NCBI GenBank assembly: GCA_033557465.1
Contig: CM066031.1
Coordinates: forward strand, 1,072,431,640 to 1,072,495,639
Length of the DNA: 64,000 bases
From: Ichthyophis bannanicus
Lineage: Eukaryota; Chordata; Amphibia; Gymnophiona; Ichthyophiidae
Direction: 5' to 3'
The first letter of the stretch is position 1; the number at the start of each line of letters is the position of its first letter. The notes beneath the pieces are model-generated. The model did not search any database and was not told where the DNA came from. It saw nothing but the letters and a program-made list of their open reading frames with translations. This document shows positions 44,711 through 56,332 of the stretch, in pieces. The position numbers and the translations under genes were made by a program.

Positions 44711-46689
44711 TGTAAGTTGTGTCTCTGCCCCTGTCATACTCAAACTCCATCCCTGTGCATGTCTAGAAGGGAATTTCATAAAATCCGGAATAGTTACCAT
44801 GGGGTTTTTTTGCATGTTTTCTTGTGCATTTTATAAAGTAAAATAAATGTGCACTTTCCATGTTAAATCTAGGGGCAGCCATTGCCCTATGGTTGGTGTA
44901 AATTGCCACACCTTGATTTGTCAAGAACATAAGTAAATTATTGAGGCAGGAGGTATAGAGAACAAGAACATTTTAATGAAAGACTAGTGACTGTAGGTAG
45001 CACATATCTGTGATGACAGTTGTTAATAGAGTCAGCTGAGGGGAAAAGAATTGTTATCACCAAGTAATTGAAAAGTTGCTAAGCATAGTGATTGGTCTTG
45101 CAAGTTTATGAGCAGAGGACAAAAGAGGAGACCCCTATCATGATTGAAAGCAGATTGAACTGTTACAAACTAGATTGTGCAATCTCCTTAATACAATTTA
45201 GAAAATGTGTTTATTTTTCTTTTTAGATAGGTAAACTGTTTCAACGCTGCCAGATAAGAGCATAATTTGTGTTGGCATTTCACAGTTTCCGCTTAAACAG
45301 CACAAGGTTTTTCACTTGCTCTTAATTTAGTTTACTTAGCTTGAGAGTGCAAGTTTTATGACCTATAGAAATGATTCGTCTAGGCTTTGACAAAAGTGTC
45401 AGGGATGCATTCTTGCTTTTAAAGGTTTCCAGATGACCTCTTCATATAACGTTGGTATATTTAAAGGGCATTTTTAAAGCCATTTATGCCAGTACATATC
45501 TATTTACACACACAGGCTGCAAACCTCCCTCCCTCAATATGGCCGAAAGCACACGCTTTATTTGACCAGCGTGTATATTTTTAGTTGCATTCAGAGGATG
45601 CATGTCTGCAGGACCTGTTTAAGTCAGAGGAGGAAAATAATGCATGTAGATCGCATTTTCAGATCTGCTTGCATTATGTCTCATGAAAAGAGTGCCTGCA
45701 CAAAAAGCAGCTGGAAAACTGCTAGAGGCAAGTTTCAAAGTGAAGACTGTGAAGACTATGTGGACGTTCTCTTTGAAAACTAGTGCAAATTCCATTGGCC
45801 AAAGGTACTTGTGAACTTTCTCCTAGTGCAGCTAATTTCGGAACTGTTCCTTCAAAAAGGATTGTGACATGTGAGCTCAAAAATGCACTGCTTCATTCTG
45901 ATCCATAATTTAAAAGCATCATATCGTTGCAATTGTGTGTTATTAAAGTTGAAGAGAAGTACCTTGTGTGCGTCAAAGAGAATTTCATAGCCCTTCATAA
46001 ATTTGTTTGAAGTACTTCATAATTTATTGACCTGCTACCGTACTTGTTTAATTATGCTTTGTATAGTATAATTTATTTGATAACTTGATTATTTATTTAA
46101 TAAATTGATTCTGCCATATAGTGTTCCTGTGGAATAATGATACATTTTTATTTGACCTGGAATGGAAACTTTTCAAAATTAGAAATGATCAAACGCTTTG
46201 AAACTGGCACCAAAACACTCAGTGAAGATATTGGTTTCCTCACTCATTATCAGATATAGGACTGTAAAGTGTCACTGTCTCATCTCATCTATCCTCCCTT
46301 CCCTTTCCTTGAACTGTAATGACATGCAGATAGTACAAATTCCTCCAGGTCTTAGGCTATTTAAACCCAGTGCAGCTGCACCGCTGCTTCATTGACCAAG
46401 TGGAGAGAGGACACCTCTCCAAAGCTTGTCAATCACAACTCTACCTATGCAGGAAAGGACATTGAAATTGCTGTTGCAGCTCAGTTGGCTAGGTTTCCAT
46501 CTGATAGGAAGACGCTAGATGTTTTTCAGTTGGGGTTTTGAATAACCAAAGCACTGAGACAATATTGATCTCGTGATCTCAGTGCTGAATGAGTTTTTTT
46601 GCTTTCTGTCAAATCCAATCCATCACAATTTTTCTGGATCACGTTTCTCTTTGCACTCTGGTTCATGCACTTGTTGTTAGCTGTCTCGT
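44711..46689. other. Unassigned, possibly single-copy sequence
   Basis: About 2 kb, A/T-rich, with no recognised LINE, SINE or domain. The longest frame is 73 codons (45562-45783) without similarity that I know. A candidate for unmarked host DNA. Confidence 0.3.
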
Positions 46690-47266
46690 TTATTATAATT
46701 CCTTTTATAATGGGATTTGTTAACTAGCCTTAAATCATTTGCAATTAATCCAGAACACCGCTACGTATTAAGCTTGTGTATGGTGCTAAAGTTCCTGACC
46801 ATGTTACTCGCCTTCTCAAAAGCAACCATTTGCTACCTGTGTCCTATTGGGTTTAATTTAAGAGTCTCCTCCTCATCTTCAAAGCCATGCATTTTGGGTT
46901 ATCTCTTCAACTTTCTGATGTTTTTATTCCATATATTCCAGATCATTCGTTACGATCTTTGAATGATAAGAGTCTTATTATTCCACTGCTATATAATGCC
47001 AACTATGAATCCACTCGGAATTCTGAATTTTATATACTAGCTCCCCTCTTCTGGAATTCCTTTCCAAGTAGCTCCACCTTTAAACATGTCTTTCAAGGTT
47101 TAAGACTCACCTTAAAACCTTTTTCTTTGAGCAGACATTAGTTAAAGAAAGGTCGTGTTCTCAAAGCTGATTGCAGTTGAGTACTCTAGTTATCTGTGTT
47201 CTCTCCTTTCCTTTTTCACTGTTTTTAGACTACATGATTTTTAACTGTCGTAAACTGCTGTGATAC
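46690..47266 (+). pseudogene. L2 LINE 3' end, interrupted by element B
   Basis: LQLSDVFIPYIPDHSLRSLN and FYILAPLFWNSFPSSSTFKH correspond to the L2 C-terminus. Earlier pieces (KSFAINPEHRYVLSLCMV) are frameshifted. The 3' tail TAAACTGCTGTGATACTTA stops at element B and resumes at 54042 as GTGAATGGCAGTATATAAAG, completing the L2-type hairpin and A-rich end. Confidence 0.75.
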
Positions 47267-47269
47267 TTA
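47267..47269 (+). repeat. Left TTA target duplication of element B
   Basis: TTA, matched at 54039-54041. TTA/TAA is the usual Harbinger target. Confidence 0.7.
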
Positions 47270-47800
47270 GGGGTATATTTACTAAACTGCGCTAAAGGAG
47301 CAAGTGCGCTGCTAGCACGCGCTAACGCGCCATTAGTGTGTGTTAACAGTACCAGCAGCGTAAAGTGACCTGTGGGTGGAGAGTAGGCGTCCACGGGGCA
47401 GAGAGTGGGGGTCAATGGGAGAGGAGTGTGCAGGAGCAAGGCTTGCTCCCTTAACAACAGCACCTTAATGGCAGGAACCCTAACGCATATCAAAACCTCG
47501 CAGAAAGTGTGTATTTTGAGGAGAGAGAGCCTATTTCAACATCTGCAATATGATGCACAGACAGGTGAGCCCAAGACAGTGATATTAGTGTTCCATTAGC
47601 AGCAACAGCATAGTGCCCAAGTATGAAAGGGCACTATGTTGATGATGCAAATGGAGCAAAGGAGGTGCATGTGGGTCACGCAGTGGGAGCCACTGGTGCA
47701 CTGGGCAGACCAGGCAGTTGCTTAGGTGGCATATAGGAACATATGACCTAAAAATATGCCAGATTCCTAAGCTCCAGCCAAGTCCCTAAGCTCCAGCCAA

Positions 47801-47913
47801 GTCCCTTTCCTCTGGGTTGTGCTCCCCTTCCAGCAGCTTGGAGACTGAGTATGTCATCCTTTTGATGACCCTGGAGTATATATATCACTGGCACCTCCCA
47901 CCAGTTCCAGTAT
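47801..47913 (+). repeat. Left inverted terminal repeat of the DIRS-like element
   Basis: Starts GTCCCTTTCCTCTGG. Contains GCAGCTTGGAGACTGAGTAT at about 47834, whose complement (TACTCAGTCTCCAAGC) also occurs just inside at about 47913-47930, so this end could form its own hairpin. Confidence 0.85.
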
Positions 47914-48726
47914 ACTCAGTCTCCAAGCAGCTAGGGAGCAGTAAGCCAGGAGATTTGGCCTACTGGAGAGACATTTAGGAAAGACAGGAGTCTTAATGTC
48001 TTTAGTTATTTTTCTTTAATAAATATTTTTATCTTGGGTCTCCCTTTTTGGATGGGCAGGCAGGCAGCAGGAGTGGAAGAGGGAGTTCTCCCTTCCCCCA
48101 ACCCCCTTCACCCCATCTCCGATTTAAATATTCTAACAGAGCAGGAGGAGGCTTTGGGGGGGAGTTTGCAGCGTCTGGCGGTTTCCGATCCCTGCAAGGG
48201 TGAGGAGCCATCTAGCAACGTTGATCATCTGCCGGGGGGGGGGGGGAGCTGCCTGCTGTTCTGCTCTGCTGCAGTGCCGAAGCCCTCTTGGCAGCTGAGC
48301 GCACACGCAGAGCGAGGGGAGTCTGCTGAGCCAAGCTGGAAGGGAGAGCTGAGCAGAGAGCCGCAGCGGTGGACTGTGTGGTTGAGAGCAACATGTGGTT
48401 GACGGTCACGTTTTAAAAGCAGGGCTACCGTGAAGGAGCATCAGTGTTGAAGGAGGTAGGCTTGTTTGGATTTGCACGCCTTTTTTTTTTTTTGCATTTT
48501 TTTCCTGCCGCCTGAGGTCCGATTGTTCAGGGAAGTTCAGGGGTGCCTTAGGGGCTGTTGGACACAAAATCCCAGTAATTAGGGGATTGGTGCTATAGGC
48601 CTGGTAGGCCCAGTGATTCAGTGTTTCCAGAGGCTGTTTTAAAAAAAAAAAAATATATATACACACACACACTTGTCTTTTTTGTCTTGAGACAAGGGGC
48701 TCCCTAGGACTGGACTGTAGCAGTCC

Positions 48727-49029
48727 TTGGCTCAGAGCAGTTCAGAAGCCATGCTGGTGAAGCCACAGTGTTTGGTGTGCGGCGTCCGGCGAGGAGCAGT
48801 GTCAGAGACGGGAGTGTGCAGAGGCTGCGAAATGGAGGCAGCGTCCTTGGAACAAGGTATCCAAGCAAGTATGGACCAGGAACCCTCCTTGGCCCACTCC
48901 CAGGAATCGGCGGGACCAGGGGTCACAATGGTTGAGTCCAGGGATGCCGCTGACTTCCCTGTCAGATTAGCCTGCTCTCCCTCTGCCACAGCCCAGGCCC
49001 TCCACTTCGAAGTCAGTAGAGGAGGGTGA
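48727..49029 (+). pseudogene. DIRS-like ORF1, N-terminal piece with Cys pairs
   Basis: Reads QCLVCGVRRGAVSETGVCRG then CEME, two CxxC pairs that could form a small zinc-binding knuckle. Ends at a stop at 49027, about 70 bp before the next piece. In-frame continuation is lost, probably by a frameshift. The function of this part of DIRS ORF1 is unknown; a gag-like role is assumed for the family. Confidence 0.55.
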
Positions 49030-49098
49030 ATCGGGGGTGTTTTTTCCCCAGAGTTTGTTTTATTACTGCACAAAGCATTTTGTCTGAAGCAACAGAAC

Positions 49099-50271
49099 GT
49101 GCAAGGTCAGGAGCTGGTGCAGGGGGTTGCGGCAAAAAGAGGAGCTAACCGCAAGGAGCCGGAGGACGCAGAGGTGCCTCTGAAATGGGCCAGGCTGGGG
49201 AGTGAGGTGGCTCTCCACTCCCCCAGATTGGAGGCACTCGAAGAGGAGTCCTCGGACCGAGAAATGGGGGAGGACAAGGAGGAGCTTGAAGAGGGCGAGA
49301 TTCCAGAGGAGGAATACACCAGGATTGTTAGGGTGTTCTGCCGAGATGTGTTACCGGCATTAATTGGCAAATCCTTGAAGACCCTCAATATCTCTTCAGG
49401 CCTTCCAGCGGAGGAGGAAGCCTTGGAGGATCCATTGATTCAGGCAGTTAGTAAGTCAGAAAAGGTATTCCCAGTTCTAGTGGTTCGTCAGATGATCCAG
49501 GAGGAGTGGGACCAGCTGGAGGCTGGCTTAAGAAGGGTGCGATCCATGTCACGATTATACCTCTTGCCGGAACAGGAGAGAGATCTACTTCAGTCCCCTA
49601 GGGTGGACACGGCCGTGTCGGCAGTAACCAAGAAAACAACAATCCCGGTGGAGGGCAGTGCAGCTCTTAAGGATGCCCAAGACAGGAAGCTGGACATGTT
49701 GTTAAAACAAGCCTTTGACATCAATGCCCTGGCTCTCCAGGCATCCGTGTGCGGGGCGTGGGTGGCCAGGGCTTGCCTTTGATGGTCTCAGCAGCTCCAG
49801 CTGCCGGATGACCTTCCCAGTGGATCAGCTAGGGAGGCAGCAAGGAGTGAGTCGGGGGCGGCCTACCTCGCTGATAGCCATTATGATCTTATCAGGAGTC
49901 TGGTGAAGAGTATGGCTTCAGTGGTGGTTGCTCGTCGCTATCTGTGGCTCCGCAACTTGGCGGCAGATGCTTCTTCTAAGGCCTGTCTCAGCAGGCTCCC
50001 CTTCAAGGGAAAGTTTTTGTTCAGGGAGGACCTGGACAAATTGGTTAAGGAGTTGGGGGAATCTAAGGGAGGCAGGCTACCTGAGAATAGACCAAAGCAG
50101 AGTCGCATCCCCGCGCCTTCGCGCTCGCAGCCCCGTGACTTTCGTAAGTTTCAGTCAGCTCGTTCAACGTCCTTTCAGAGGGGACGTTTTTCCGCGAGGG
50201 GTCAGAATTTCCAGAGATTTCAGGGGGGCAGGAAGGGGATTTGGAGCCTCTTTCTCCACCTCGGGTCCTAG
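49099..50271 (+). pseudogene. DIRS-like ORF1 (gag-like), two frames
   Basis: The first frame (49099-49782) has an acidic stretch (MGEDKEELEEGEIPEEE), then RSMSRLYLLPEQERDLLQSP, VDTAVSAVTKKTTIPVEGSA and DRKLDMLLKQAFDINALALQ. These are the conserved DIRS ORF1 motifs (VD.AVSAL.....P..GA..LKD..DR..D..L). A stop at 49780-49782 breaks it. The second frame (49903-50271) continues with RRYLWLRNLAADASSKACLS and LPFKGKFLFREDLDKLVKEL, then a basic Arg/Ser/Gln-rich tail. A structural, nucleic-acid-binding role is inferred for the family. Confidence 0.75.
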
Positions 50272-50429
50272 GAAGCCACAATGAAGTGAGGGGGACCCAG
50301 TCCAGGGTACTGCCGGTGGGGGGCCACCTGCAGCAGTTTTTCTGCCTGGGTCCGGGTCACTTCCGATCAATGGGTTCTGGAGGTAGTTCGAGAAGGATAC
50401 ACCCTTGAGCTGGCAAGACCAATCCCCCT

Positions 50430-51130
50430 GTCATTCGTGCAGTCGCCCTGCAGATCCCGGTCCAAGACCATGGCAGTAAAGGAAACCTTGGCGTGGCTTC
50501 TGCTCCTGGGAGCAGTCGTTCCGGTTCCCAAAAGCCATTGTGGCTGCAGACGGTACTCCATCGATTTTGTGGTTCCCAAAAAGGAGGGCTCCTTCCATCC
50601 AATTCTCAACCTCAAATGAGTCAATCGTTTTTCTCAGGGTTGCTCACTTTCACATGGAAACCCTGAGGTCAGTAATAGTGGCGGTGCGGCAGGGAGAGTT
50701 TCTAACGTTGCTCGACCTCACGAAAGCGTATATCCACATTCCTGTCCGCGAGTCACACCAACAGTTCATGCAGTTTGCGGTGCCTATGGGACACTTTCAG
50801 TTTCAGGCCCTACCGTTCGGACTGGCGACGGCGCCGTGTACCTTTACCAAGGTGATGGTCATCGTGGCCACGGCTCTTCGCAAGGAAGGGATCCTGGTCC
50901 ACCCGTACCTCAATGACTGCTTAATCTGTGCCAATCTCTTGAGGAGCCTGGGGTGGGTAATCAACTTGTCCAAGAGCAGGTTGGTTCCCTCGTAGGAGAT
51001 CGAATATCTTGGGGCAAGATTTGACCCGCTTAGGCAAGGTGTTCTTGCCAGTGCAGAGGACAAGGGAGCTTCGGCATCTGGTGCGTCAGCTTCTAGCCAT
51101 GAGGGTGCCCACCGCTTGGCATTATCTCCA
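50430..51130 (+). pseudogene. DIRS-like reverse transcriptase, truncated
   Basis: GAVVPVPKSHCGCRRYSIDF then VVPKKEGSFHPILNLK (50500-50620); after a frameshift VAHFHMETLRSVIVAVRQGE, motif A LTLLDLTKAYIHIPVRESHQ and FQALPFGLATAPCTFTKVM. The catalytic box reads HPYLNDCLI where YLDDWLI is expected, so one catalytic Asp is changed to Asn. A stop follows LSKSRLVPS at 50993. Downstream frames (to about 51130) include EYLGARFDP. The RNase H part is missing. Confidence 0.75.
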
Positions 51131-51488
51131 AGTTCTTGTGGTGTAGAGGCATCGCCGGTCCGAAAAGGTTCTATGCAATAGTGTTGTTCTCTTTCAGAAG
51201 ACTCATTGCCAAGAGGGTGGACTCAGAGCGGCAGAATGGACCAGTGGGTACCATTGTCCAGAGTCTTTTGGGGGAGCAAGTTAGGATTCAGGTAAGCCAC
51301 CTCCTCTTTTTCAGGGAGGTGGGAAATTCCTCTTACAGTTTAAGGGGAGGTGGTATAAATAGTGAAAAGAATAATGATGATAACGGTTTTCTAATTTTTT
51401 CGTTTTCCTCCAGTTAGCTGTAGTTGAAGGAGTTTTTTAGTTTTACTCTGTTTCACTGTCTCTCCATTGAGTTTGCTTTGTCAATAGG

Positions 51489-51601
51489 ATACTGGAGCTG
51501 GTGGGAGGTGCCAGTGATATATATACTCCAGGGTCATCAAACGGATGATGTACTCAGTCTCCAAGCTGCTGGAAGGGGAGCACAATCCAGAGGAAAGGGA
51601 C
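51489..51601 (-). repeat. Right inverted terminal repeat of the DIRS-like element
   Basis: Complement of 47801-47913; ATACTGGAGCTGGTGGGAGG at the inner side and CAGAGGAAAGGGAC at the outer side. Confidence 0.85.
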
Positions 51602-51654
51602 AGGACTGGAGTTCCTTCAGGAACGCTAATTAGCAGATAAGCTCTAATTACTCA

Positions 51655-52105
51655 TTGTGTCAGTCCAAGGTCCATGCCCAGTATACTGTGTCCAACAGTG
51701 GCCACAAAAGATACACAGGTATCTAGCAGTTTCCACAAAAGACACACAGGATCCACAGTGCATGTACTGGGCAAGCAGGAATATTCTGGGCCCATCATTA
51801 GTAATGGTTTATGGACCGTTCCCCAGGAACCTGTCCAAACATTTCTGAAACCCAGCTATACTAACAGCCTTTATGACATCCTCCGGAAATGAATTCCAGA
51901 GTTTGAATACGTATTGACTGAGGAACCATTCACTCTCAGTAGTCCTCAATGGCTTACACTGTAGCCGCATTGCATGTCCCCTAGTCCTAGTACATTTTGA
52001 TGGCATAAACAATCAATCTATGTTTACCCAATCCACTCCAGGCAATATTTTATAGACCTCTAACTTAACACCCCTCAGCCGTCTCTTCTCCAGGTTGAAG
52101 AAACA
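51655..52105 (-). pseudogene. CR1 family 2 3' fragment
   Basis: The 3' UTR (51655-51780) parallels 35190-35300. The coding piece on the minus strand reads RTRGHAMRLQCKPLRTTESE then VFKLWNSFPEDVIKAVSIAG, the CR1 C-terminus. It lies between the DIRS-like element and the right part of B. Confidence 0.75.
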
Positions 52106-52446
52106 TAACATTGGCAGGCAGTGATGTGGTTCATGGAGATACAGATGGTTCTGGGAGGGATGTGTGGCTGTCCATGTATGCCTCTGCTCCTCCCGTATCC
52201 TGTGCCCTAGGCACCCACCAACCCACAGGTTGGCTGGCCTGGAATTGCATACCACCAATACTGACAGCACATGAGCATGTCAGCATGGCATGGGGGGGGG
52301 GGGGTGTTGGCGGAGGGGGAAGCAGCACCTGCCTGCAGCAAACCAAAGCCATGCCCTGATCCAGTGCGCCATGCCCAGTGCAACATGTGCCAAGGTCTGT
52401 CTGATGGAAAGGATGTCATTCCCAGGGACTGTTGTAACTAAGTGGC

Positions 52447-52510
52447 AGCACTGTGGCGAACTACACAGTTGGTGTGTATATGAGCAGAGGGTCACAGGTT
52501 TGGTCCTGGC
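52447..52510 (+). other. tRNA-like module 1 in element B
   Basis: CTGTGGCGAACTACACAG as A-box region and AGGTTTGGTCC (52496-52506) as B-box. Collinear with 57387-57450 in C. Confidence 0.35.
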
Positions 52511-52639
52511 TGTGGATCATGCAGTGCATGTCCCTGTGGATAAATTTTATCCCACAGTGCAGATGCAACACCAACAAACAGGGGTGTCCTACACGGAGCG
52601 GTGGGTTCACCCCTAAACAAAGACATGGGGAGGGGTGGC

Positions 52640-52745
52640 CTGCACGGAGCGGCAGTTGCACCTACTCTTGCCATCTTACTGGGCAGACTAGATGGACCAT
52701 ACTGGTCTTTATCTGCCATCACTTACTATGTTACTATGTAACATG
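52640..52745 (+). mobile_element. CR1 family 1 3' tail fragment
   Basis: TGGACCATACTGGTCTTTAT then TTACTATGTTACTATG. It is the complement of 22519-22620 and shows the 8-bp CR1 tail clearly. Confidence 0.75.
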
Positions 52746-53423
52746 TGCAACCTCCAATGAATCAGCGAACAAGGATACAAACACCCACACAGACAGGCTC
52801 TGCTATCCTCAGCTGGATGGAGGATCAGGCTGATAGCACCAGCACACTGAGCGGCCATTAACATCAGAGTGCACTACTAGCTCCTGCACAATGAGCACAC
52901 TTTAACAATGTCTGAGCTGAAATTGGACAAGAATGGCAGGCAGCGATGCCGACATCCCCATTTTTGCACAGTGCATCGATATGAGTGTGTGTGTTTGTGT
53001 GTGGTGTATGTCTCTCCATTGTTTTGTGACTTTCTACACCTCACTGAGCCTTGCAGTGCCTAAGCTGTTTCCAGCATTGGCCTGCAAATGTGCATGATGA
53101 GGAGCAAAATATTGTGGGTATGGCCTGAGCAGGGCAGATTGGCCAGGATGTTTCTGCATCAGGGTAGGGGAATGGCTGGGATGTCATAGTCCCCGACTGC
53201 CACCTGCATGGACTGAGTGGCCACAGCATGTCATGCTAGGAGGGCACTCACTCTGACCGAGCAGAGACCATGGCATGGCTATGTATCCACATAGTGCTAT
53301 ATAGTGTCTGGTTCTAGGGATGTGGGTGCACTTCCTATCCTGGGGGCCTGATCACTGAACCAACTGCTGGATGTCCATGCTGTATATCCCAAGTCTGGGT
53401 GCACAGTTTAGAAAAGTGTGGAG

Positions 53424-53485
53424 GTGTAGCATACTGTTTAGTGCAATGTTCCTCTAAGTAGGGGGCAGGGGTTTGATTCCTACTT
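53424..53485 (+). other. tRNA-like module 2 in element B
   Basis: A-box-like TGTAGCATACTGTTTAGTG (about 53425) and B-box GGGTTTGATTCC (53469-53480) about 40 bp apart, as in tRNA genes. Collinear with 58948-59004 in C. Confidence 0.5.
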
Positions 53486-54038
53486 GTTCTTTTTATGACT
53501 GTGTGCTACTCAGATCATTTTCATGCCTGTAACAGTCAGAGCTCTCCTGTGCCTGATCTGCACATCACCGCTCCTACTCTGTCCTCCTGTCACTGCAAAC
53601 ATCCTGCCACTTCTGGCTCCGTTGGGGGACATGTCTTCCTCATTCTATGCCACACATTAGCATTGCACCATTTTACTATGGCACCACCCTGTGCATCTGT
53701 ACAGCTGCCTCCCACATGTTCGTCCACTCTACTGGCTGCCACGTAGGGTGCCTATGGGTATGGCAGGTCCATTAGCTCCCACCTGTCCTTCCATCCATCA
53801 CCTTTACATTTATGTTCCTTGGTACTGCTTTATCCAGCATTAGGGTTACAGCTGTTTTTGCACATTAAGTTACATGCTTTTACTTTAATACCCGTTGTCC
53901 TTTTAACGCATTTTAAATAGCCCATAGCACCCTTTACACCGGAACGCCCCTTATCCGCCTAATGCCTTTTAAGGATTAACACCCTTTATTACTGCCATTA
54001 ATGCCTGTTACCTTAATGCCCTTTAGTAAACATATCCC

Positions 54039-54041
54039 TTA
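54039..54041 (+). repeat. Right TTA target duplication of element B
   Basis: TTA, matching 47267-47269. The L2 tail resumes immediately after. Confidence 0.7.
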
Positions 54042-54080
54042 GTGAATGGCAGTATATAAAGTTTTGAAATAAACATTAAC
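54042..54080 (+). other. End of the L2 3' tail split by element B
   Basis: GTGAATGGCAGTATATAAAG then TTTTGAAATAAAC continues the L2 3' hairpin from 47266. Confidence 0.7.
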
Positions 54081-54084
54081 GTAA

Positions 54085-55525
54085 ACATCAAATCAGAGCT
54101 ATGATGCATTAGTAATATTTTTAGATGTGTCTGCAGCATTTGACATGGTGAACCACTGTTTTTGTCAGTACTACAGGAGATTTGATTGAGAGTGCAGTAA
54201 TACTATGGTTTTCATAATTTCTTAATGGGAAGACTCGGCAAATTAGATTAAGAAGTTCCTATTCTCATTCTTGGACCCAGGGGTGTAGAGTACCTCAGTG
54301 TTTATTTTTATTCATCCGTGTTTGTTTGATATTTATACTGCTTTATCAAGTAATCAAAATGGTGATGGCATAGAGATTTGATAGTTTTGCTGATGAGATA
54401 TGAATTTTGTTTCCTGTCCCAAGGGATCAACTGAGTGGGCTGGATTATATCATTAGGTCCTTGGTAGGGATGTCCCTGTGGATTTTGAAGTATAGACAAA
54501 GGTTAAATCAAGCCAAGTCAGAAACCTTTTTAGGAGGGATAAATACAGTGATTTACGTTCTGGGCCACAGGTTGGAGGGAGGTGACTATATAGCTATTAG
54601 AGGTGTATCATGAGTGTATGAATTGGCTTAGAATTGTGATTTCATGAGCATATTTCCAAAGTGATCCAGATATCTTTTGTTGTTTTTTTTTTTTTTGGGG
54701 GGGGGGGGGGGTTGCCATCAAGTCAATGCTGACTCCTGGCAACCCAGTAGTCTCTGGGTTTTCTTGGCAAGGTATGACAGGAAGTAGATTGCCAGGCCTT
54801 TTCTTCCAAGGCAATGGAGGGTAAAATGACTTGCCCCAAAGTCACAAGGTGTACCAGTGGGAATCAAACCCAGATCTCTTGGGTGCTAGACTATTGCTTG
54901 GTTATCCGAGGATTATTAAGCAATTATGGCCTTATCTTTCAACCGATCCTGTCATTTCAAGCTTGTGTATTAACATGGTTGGATTATTGTAATTACAAAT
55001 TGAAAGAGATTTTGAAAACTTCAGTTTGTCATCTGTGATTGGTACAAAATACATCTGCTTGAATTGTTGGATGATTAATCAGGGACCACGCTACAACTTC
55101 ACGAGTTGTCTATATAGTAAAGAATTAAACTTAAGGTCTTACTATTGATGTTTATTATTTATTTGTTCACTTGTATATACTACACATTCAGAGTATCACA
55201 CTGAACAGTTCGCAGCAAAAGTAAAAACAACCACAATATAAAATAGTATGAAGATACAAAATCACCTCCTCACAAACTCCCCAAAATCCTATCAAACCTC
55301 CACCAAACCCACTATAAAACAGCACAAAACTACCCCCCCCCCCCCCAAACAAAAATAAAATCTACCGGAAAACTTAACTGCTTAACAAACAATAGAGCAT
55401 TTTCATTTTACTCGCCAATTCTCTGGAACTCTCTCCCTGATAAAACTAAAAGTATAAAGGACCTTTCTACTTTCCATAAGCAAATCAAGACATTTATGTT
55501 ACACAGAATACTTTGGTAATCAACC
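54085..55525 (+). pseudogene. L2 LINE remnant, decayed, with SINE insertions
   Basis: Motif A relic LDVSAAFDMVNH near 54120-54155. After a SINE at 54712-54904, a LDYCN relic lies at about 54983. The C-terminus FSFYSPILWNSLPDKTKSIK lies at about 55400-55460. Stops throughout. A poly-C run lies at 55327-55346. Confidence 0.6.
54712..54904 (-). mobile_element. tRNA-derived SINE, head truncated
   Basis: Antisense. The plus strand shows GACTCCTGGCAACCCAGTAG, AGTAGATTGCCAGGCCTTTT and GACTTGCCCCAAAGTCACAA, each the counterpart of the SINE at 39535. A G-run of about 17 precedes it at 54697. Confidence 0.75.
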
Positions 55526-55538
55526 AGATGAAGCAAAT

Positions 55539-55819
55539 GGAGTGGAGGAGTGGCCTAGTGGTTGGGGCAAGGTACTTCAGGCCAGAAAGTTGGGGGTTCA
55601 AATCCCACTAGAGGCCAGCAACCTTGGGCTAGAAGGACTGGGGTTTCTAGTCCCACAGGTGCTCCTTGTGGTCTTGGGCAAGCCACTTAACCCTCCATAG
55701 CCCATGTTCCCTGTAAAATAGTTATCTCCAAGTTATAATGCCCTGTTCAATGTAATTTCAGTTTGTTCAATGTAAACCACACTGATGCAGAATAGCATGG
55801 AATGCAAAAATAAATAAAT
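55539..55819 (+). mobile_element. tRNA-derived SINE with L2-like tail
   Basis: Head GAGTGGAGGAGTGGCCTAGT, B box GGTTCAAATCCC, core GGGCAAGCCACTTAACCCTC. The tail TGTAAACCACACTGATGCAG then AAAAATAAATAAAT resembles the L2 3' end at 61541-61620. That suggests the L2 machinery moves this SINE. Confidence 0.8.
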
Positions 55820-55839
55820 CCTATATAATCTGATGCATT

Positions 55840-56135
55840 GGTCCTCACTTAAGCTTCTTGACACTGGCTACATCTCCAAAATACTACTACTCCCCCATCA
55901 CACACACATCTTTATTTTGGCAATGTAAAAATTTCTATGCCACTATGTAAATAAGTTTGCAGTTAATTAATTAGCTCTCCTCAGTGAAAATGTTTACATT
56001 ATAATTTAACTTTTCCTTGTTATGTTATCTTGCAAACTATGTTTCTTCTAATAATTGTGTTGGTTTCATGGCAAACCGCTTTGATTACTTAATAAGGCAG
56101 TATGAAAAAACTCTCAAATAAATAAAATAAACCAC
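55840..56135 (+). mobile_element. L2-type 3' tail
   Basis: CACTGGCTACATCTCC (HWLHL, the HWLP relic) near 55862. The end is GGCAAACCGCTTTGATTACT ... CTCAAATAAATAAAATAAAC, an L2-like hairpin tail. Confidence 0.5.
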
Positions 56136-56149
56136 TAACTGGGACAGCC

Positions 56150-56332
56150 TATTCTATAGACTTAAAAAGGGTGTCTAACATCAATCACCCTGAAATGCAC
56201 GCTTGAACAAATAAGTCTTCAAAGAATTCTTTAATCTACTCAAATCCTGGTCTCCGCAAAGCTCCAAAGGGAGCGTATTCCACAGGCAAGGATCCTGTAC
56301 TGAAAAAGCACAATCCTGAGACCTAGGGGTAT
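56150..56332 (-). pseudogene. L2 C-terminal fragment, left half (split by element C)
   Basis: The minus strand reads CAFSVQDPCLWNTLPLELCG then DQDLSRLKNSLKTYLFKRAF and a stop, the L2 C-terminus. It continues on the other side of element C at 60471-60660. Confidence 0.6.

Larger units (their letters stand above)
47801..51601 (+). mobile_element. DIRS-like tyrosine-recombinase retrotransposon, deletion derivative
   Basis: Inverted terminal repeats of 113 bp (47801-47913 and 51489-51601) with few mismatches; no target duplication is seen, as expected for DIRS elements. Between them lie an ORF1 (gag-like) and a truncated RT. I could not find the RNase H, methylase-like or tyrosine-recombinase domains, so the right half appears deleted. 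A full element is normally 5-6 kb. Confidence 0.8.
47270..54038 (+). mobile_element. Harbinger-family non-autonomous element B with nested DIRS and CR1 pieces
   Basis: Left end GGGGTATATTTACTAAACTG, right end CTTTAGTAAACATATCCC, flanked by TTA. Removing the DIRS-like insert (47801-51601) and the CR1 fragments leaves about 2.4 kb of element sequence with no transposase. The right part (53500-54038) resembles C and the large Harbinger arm. Being carried by the large element's transposase is a reasonable inference from shared termini. Confidence 0.75.

Noticed and set aside
51181..51417. Tyrosine recombinase remnant of the DIRS-like element
   Set aside because: The frame is short and I could not see the Arg-His-Arg-Tyr signature residues.
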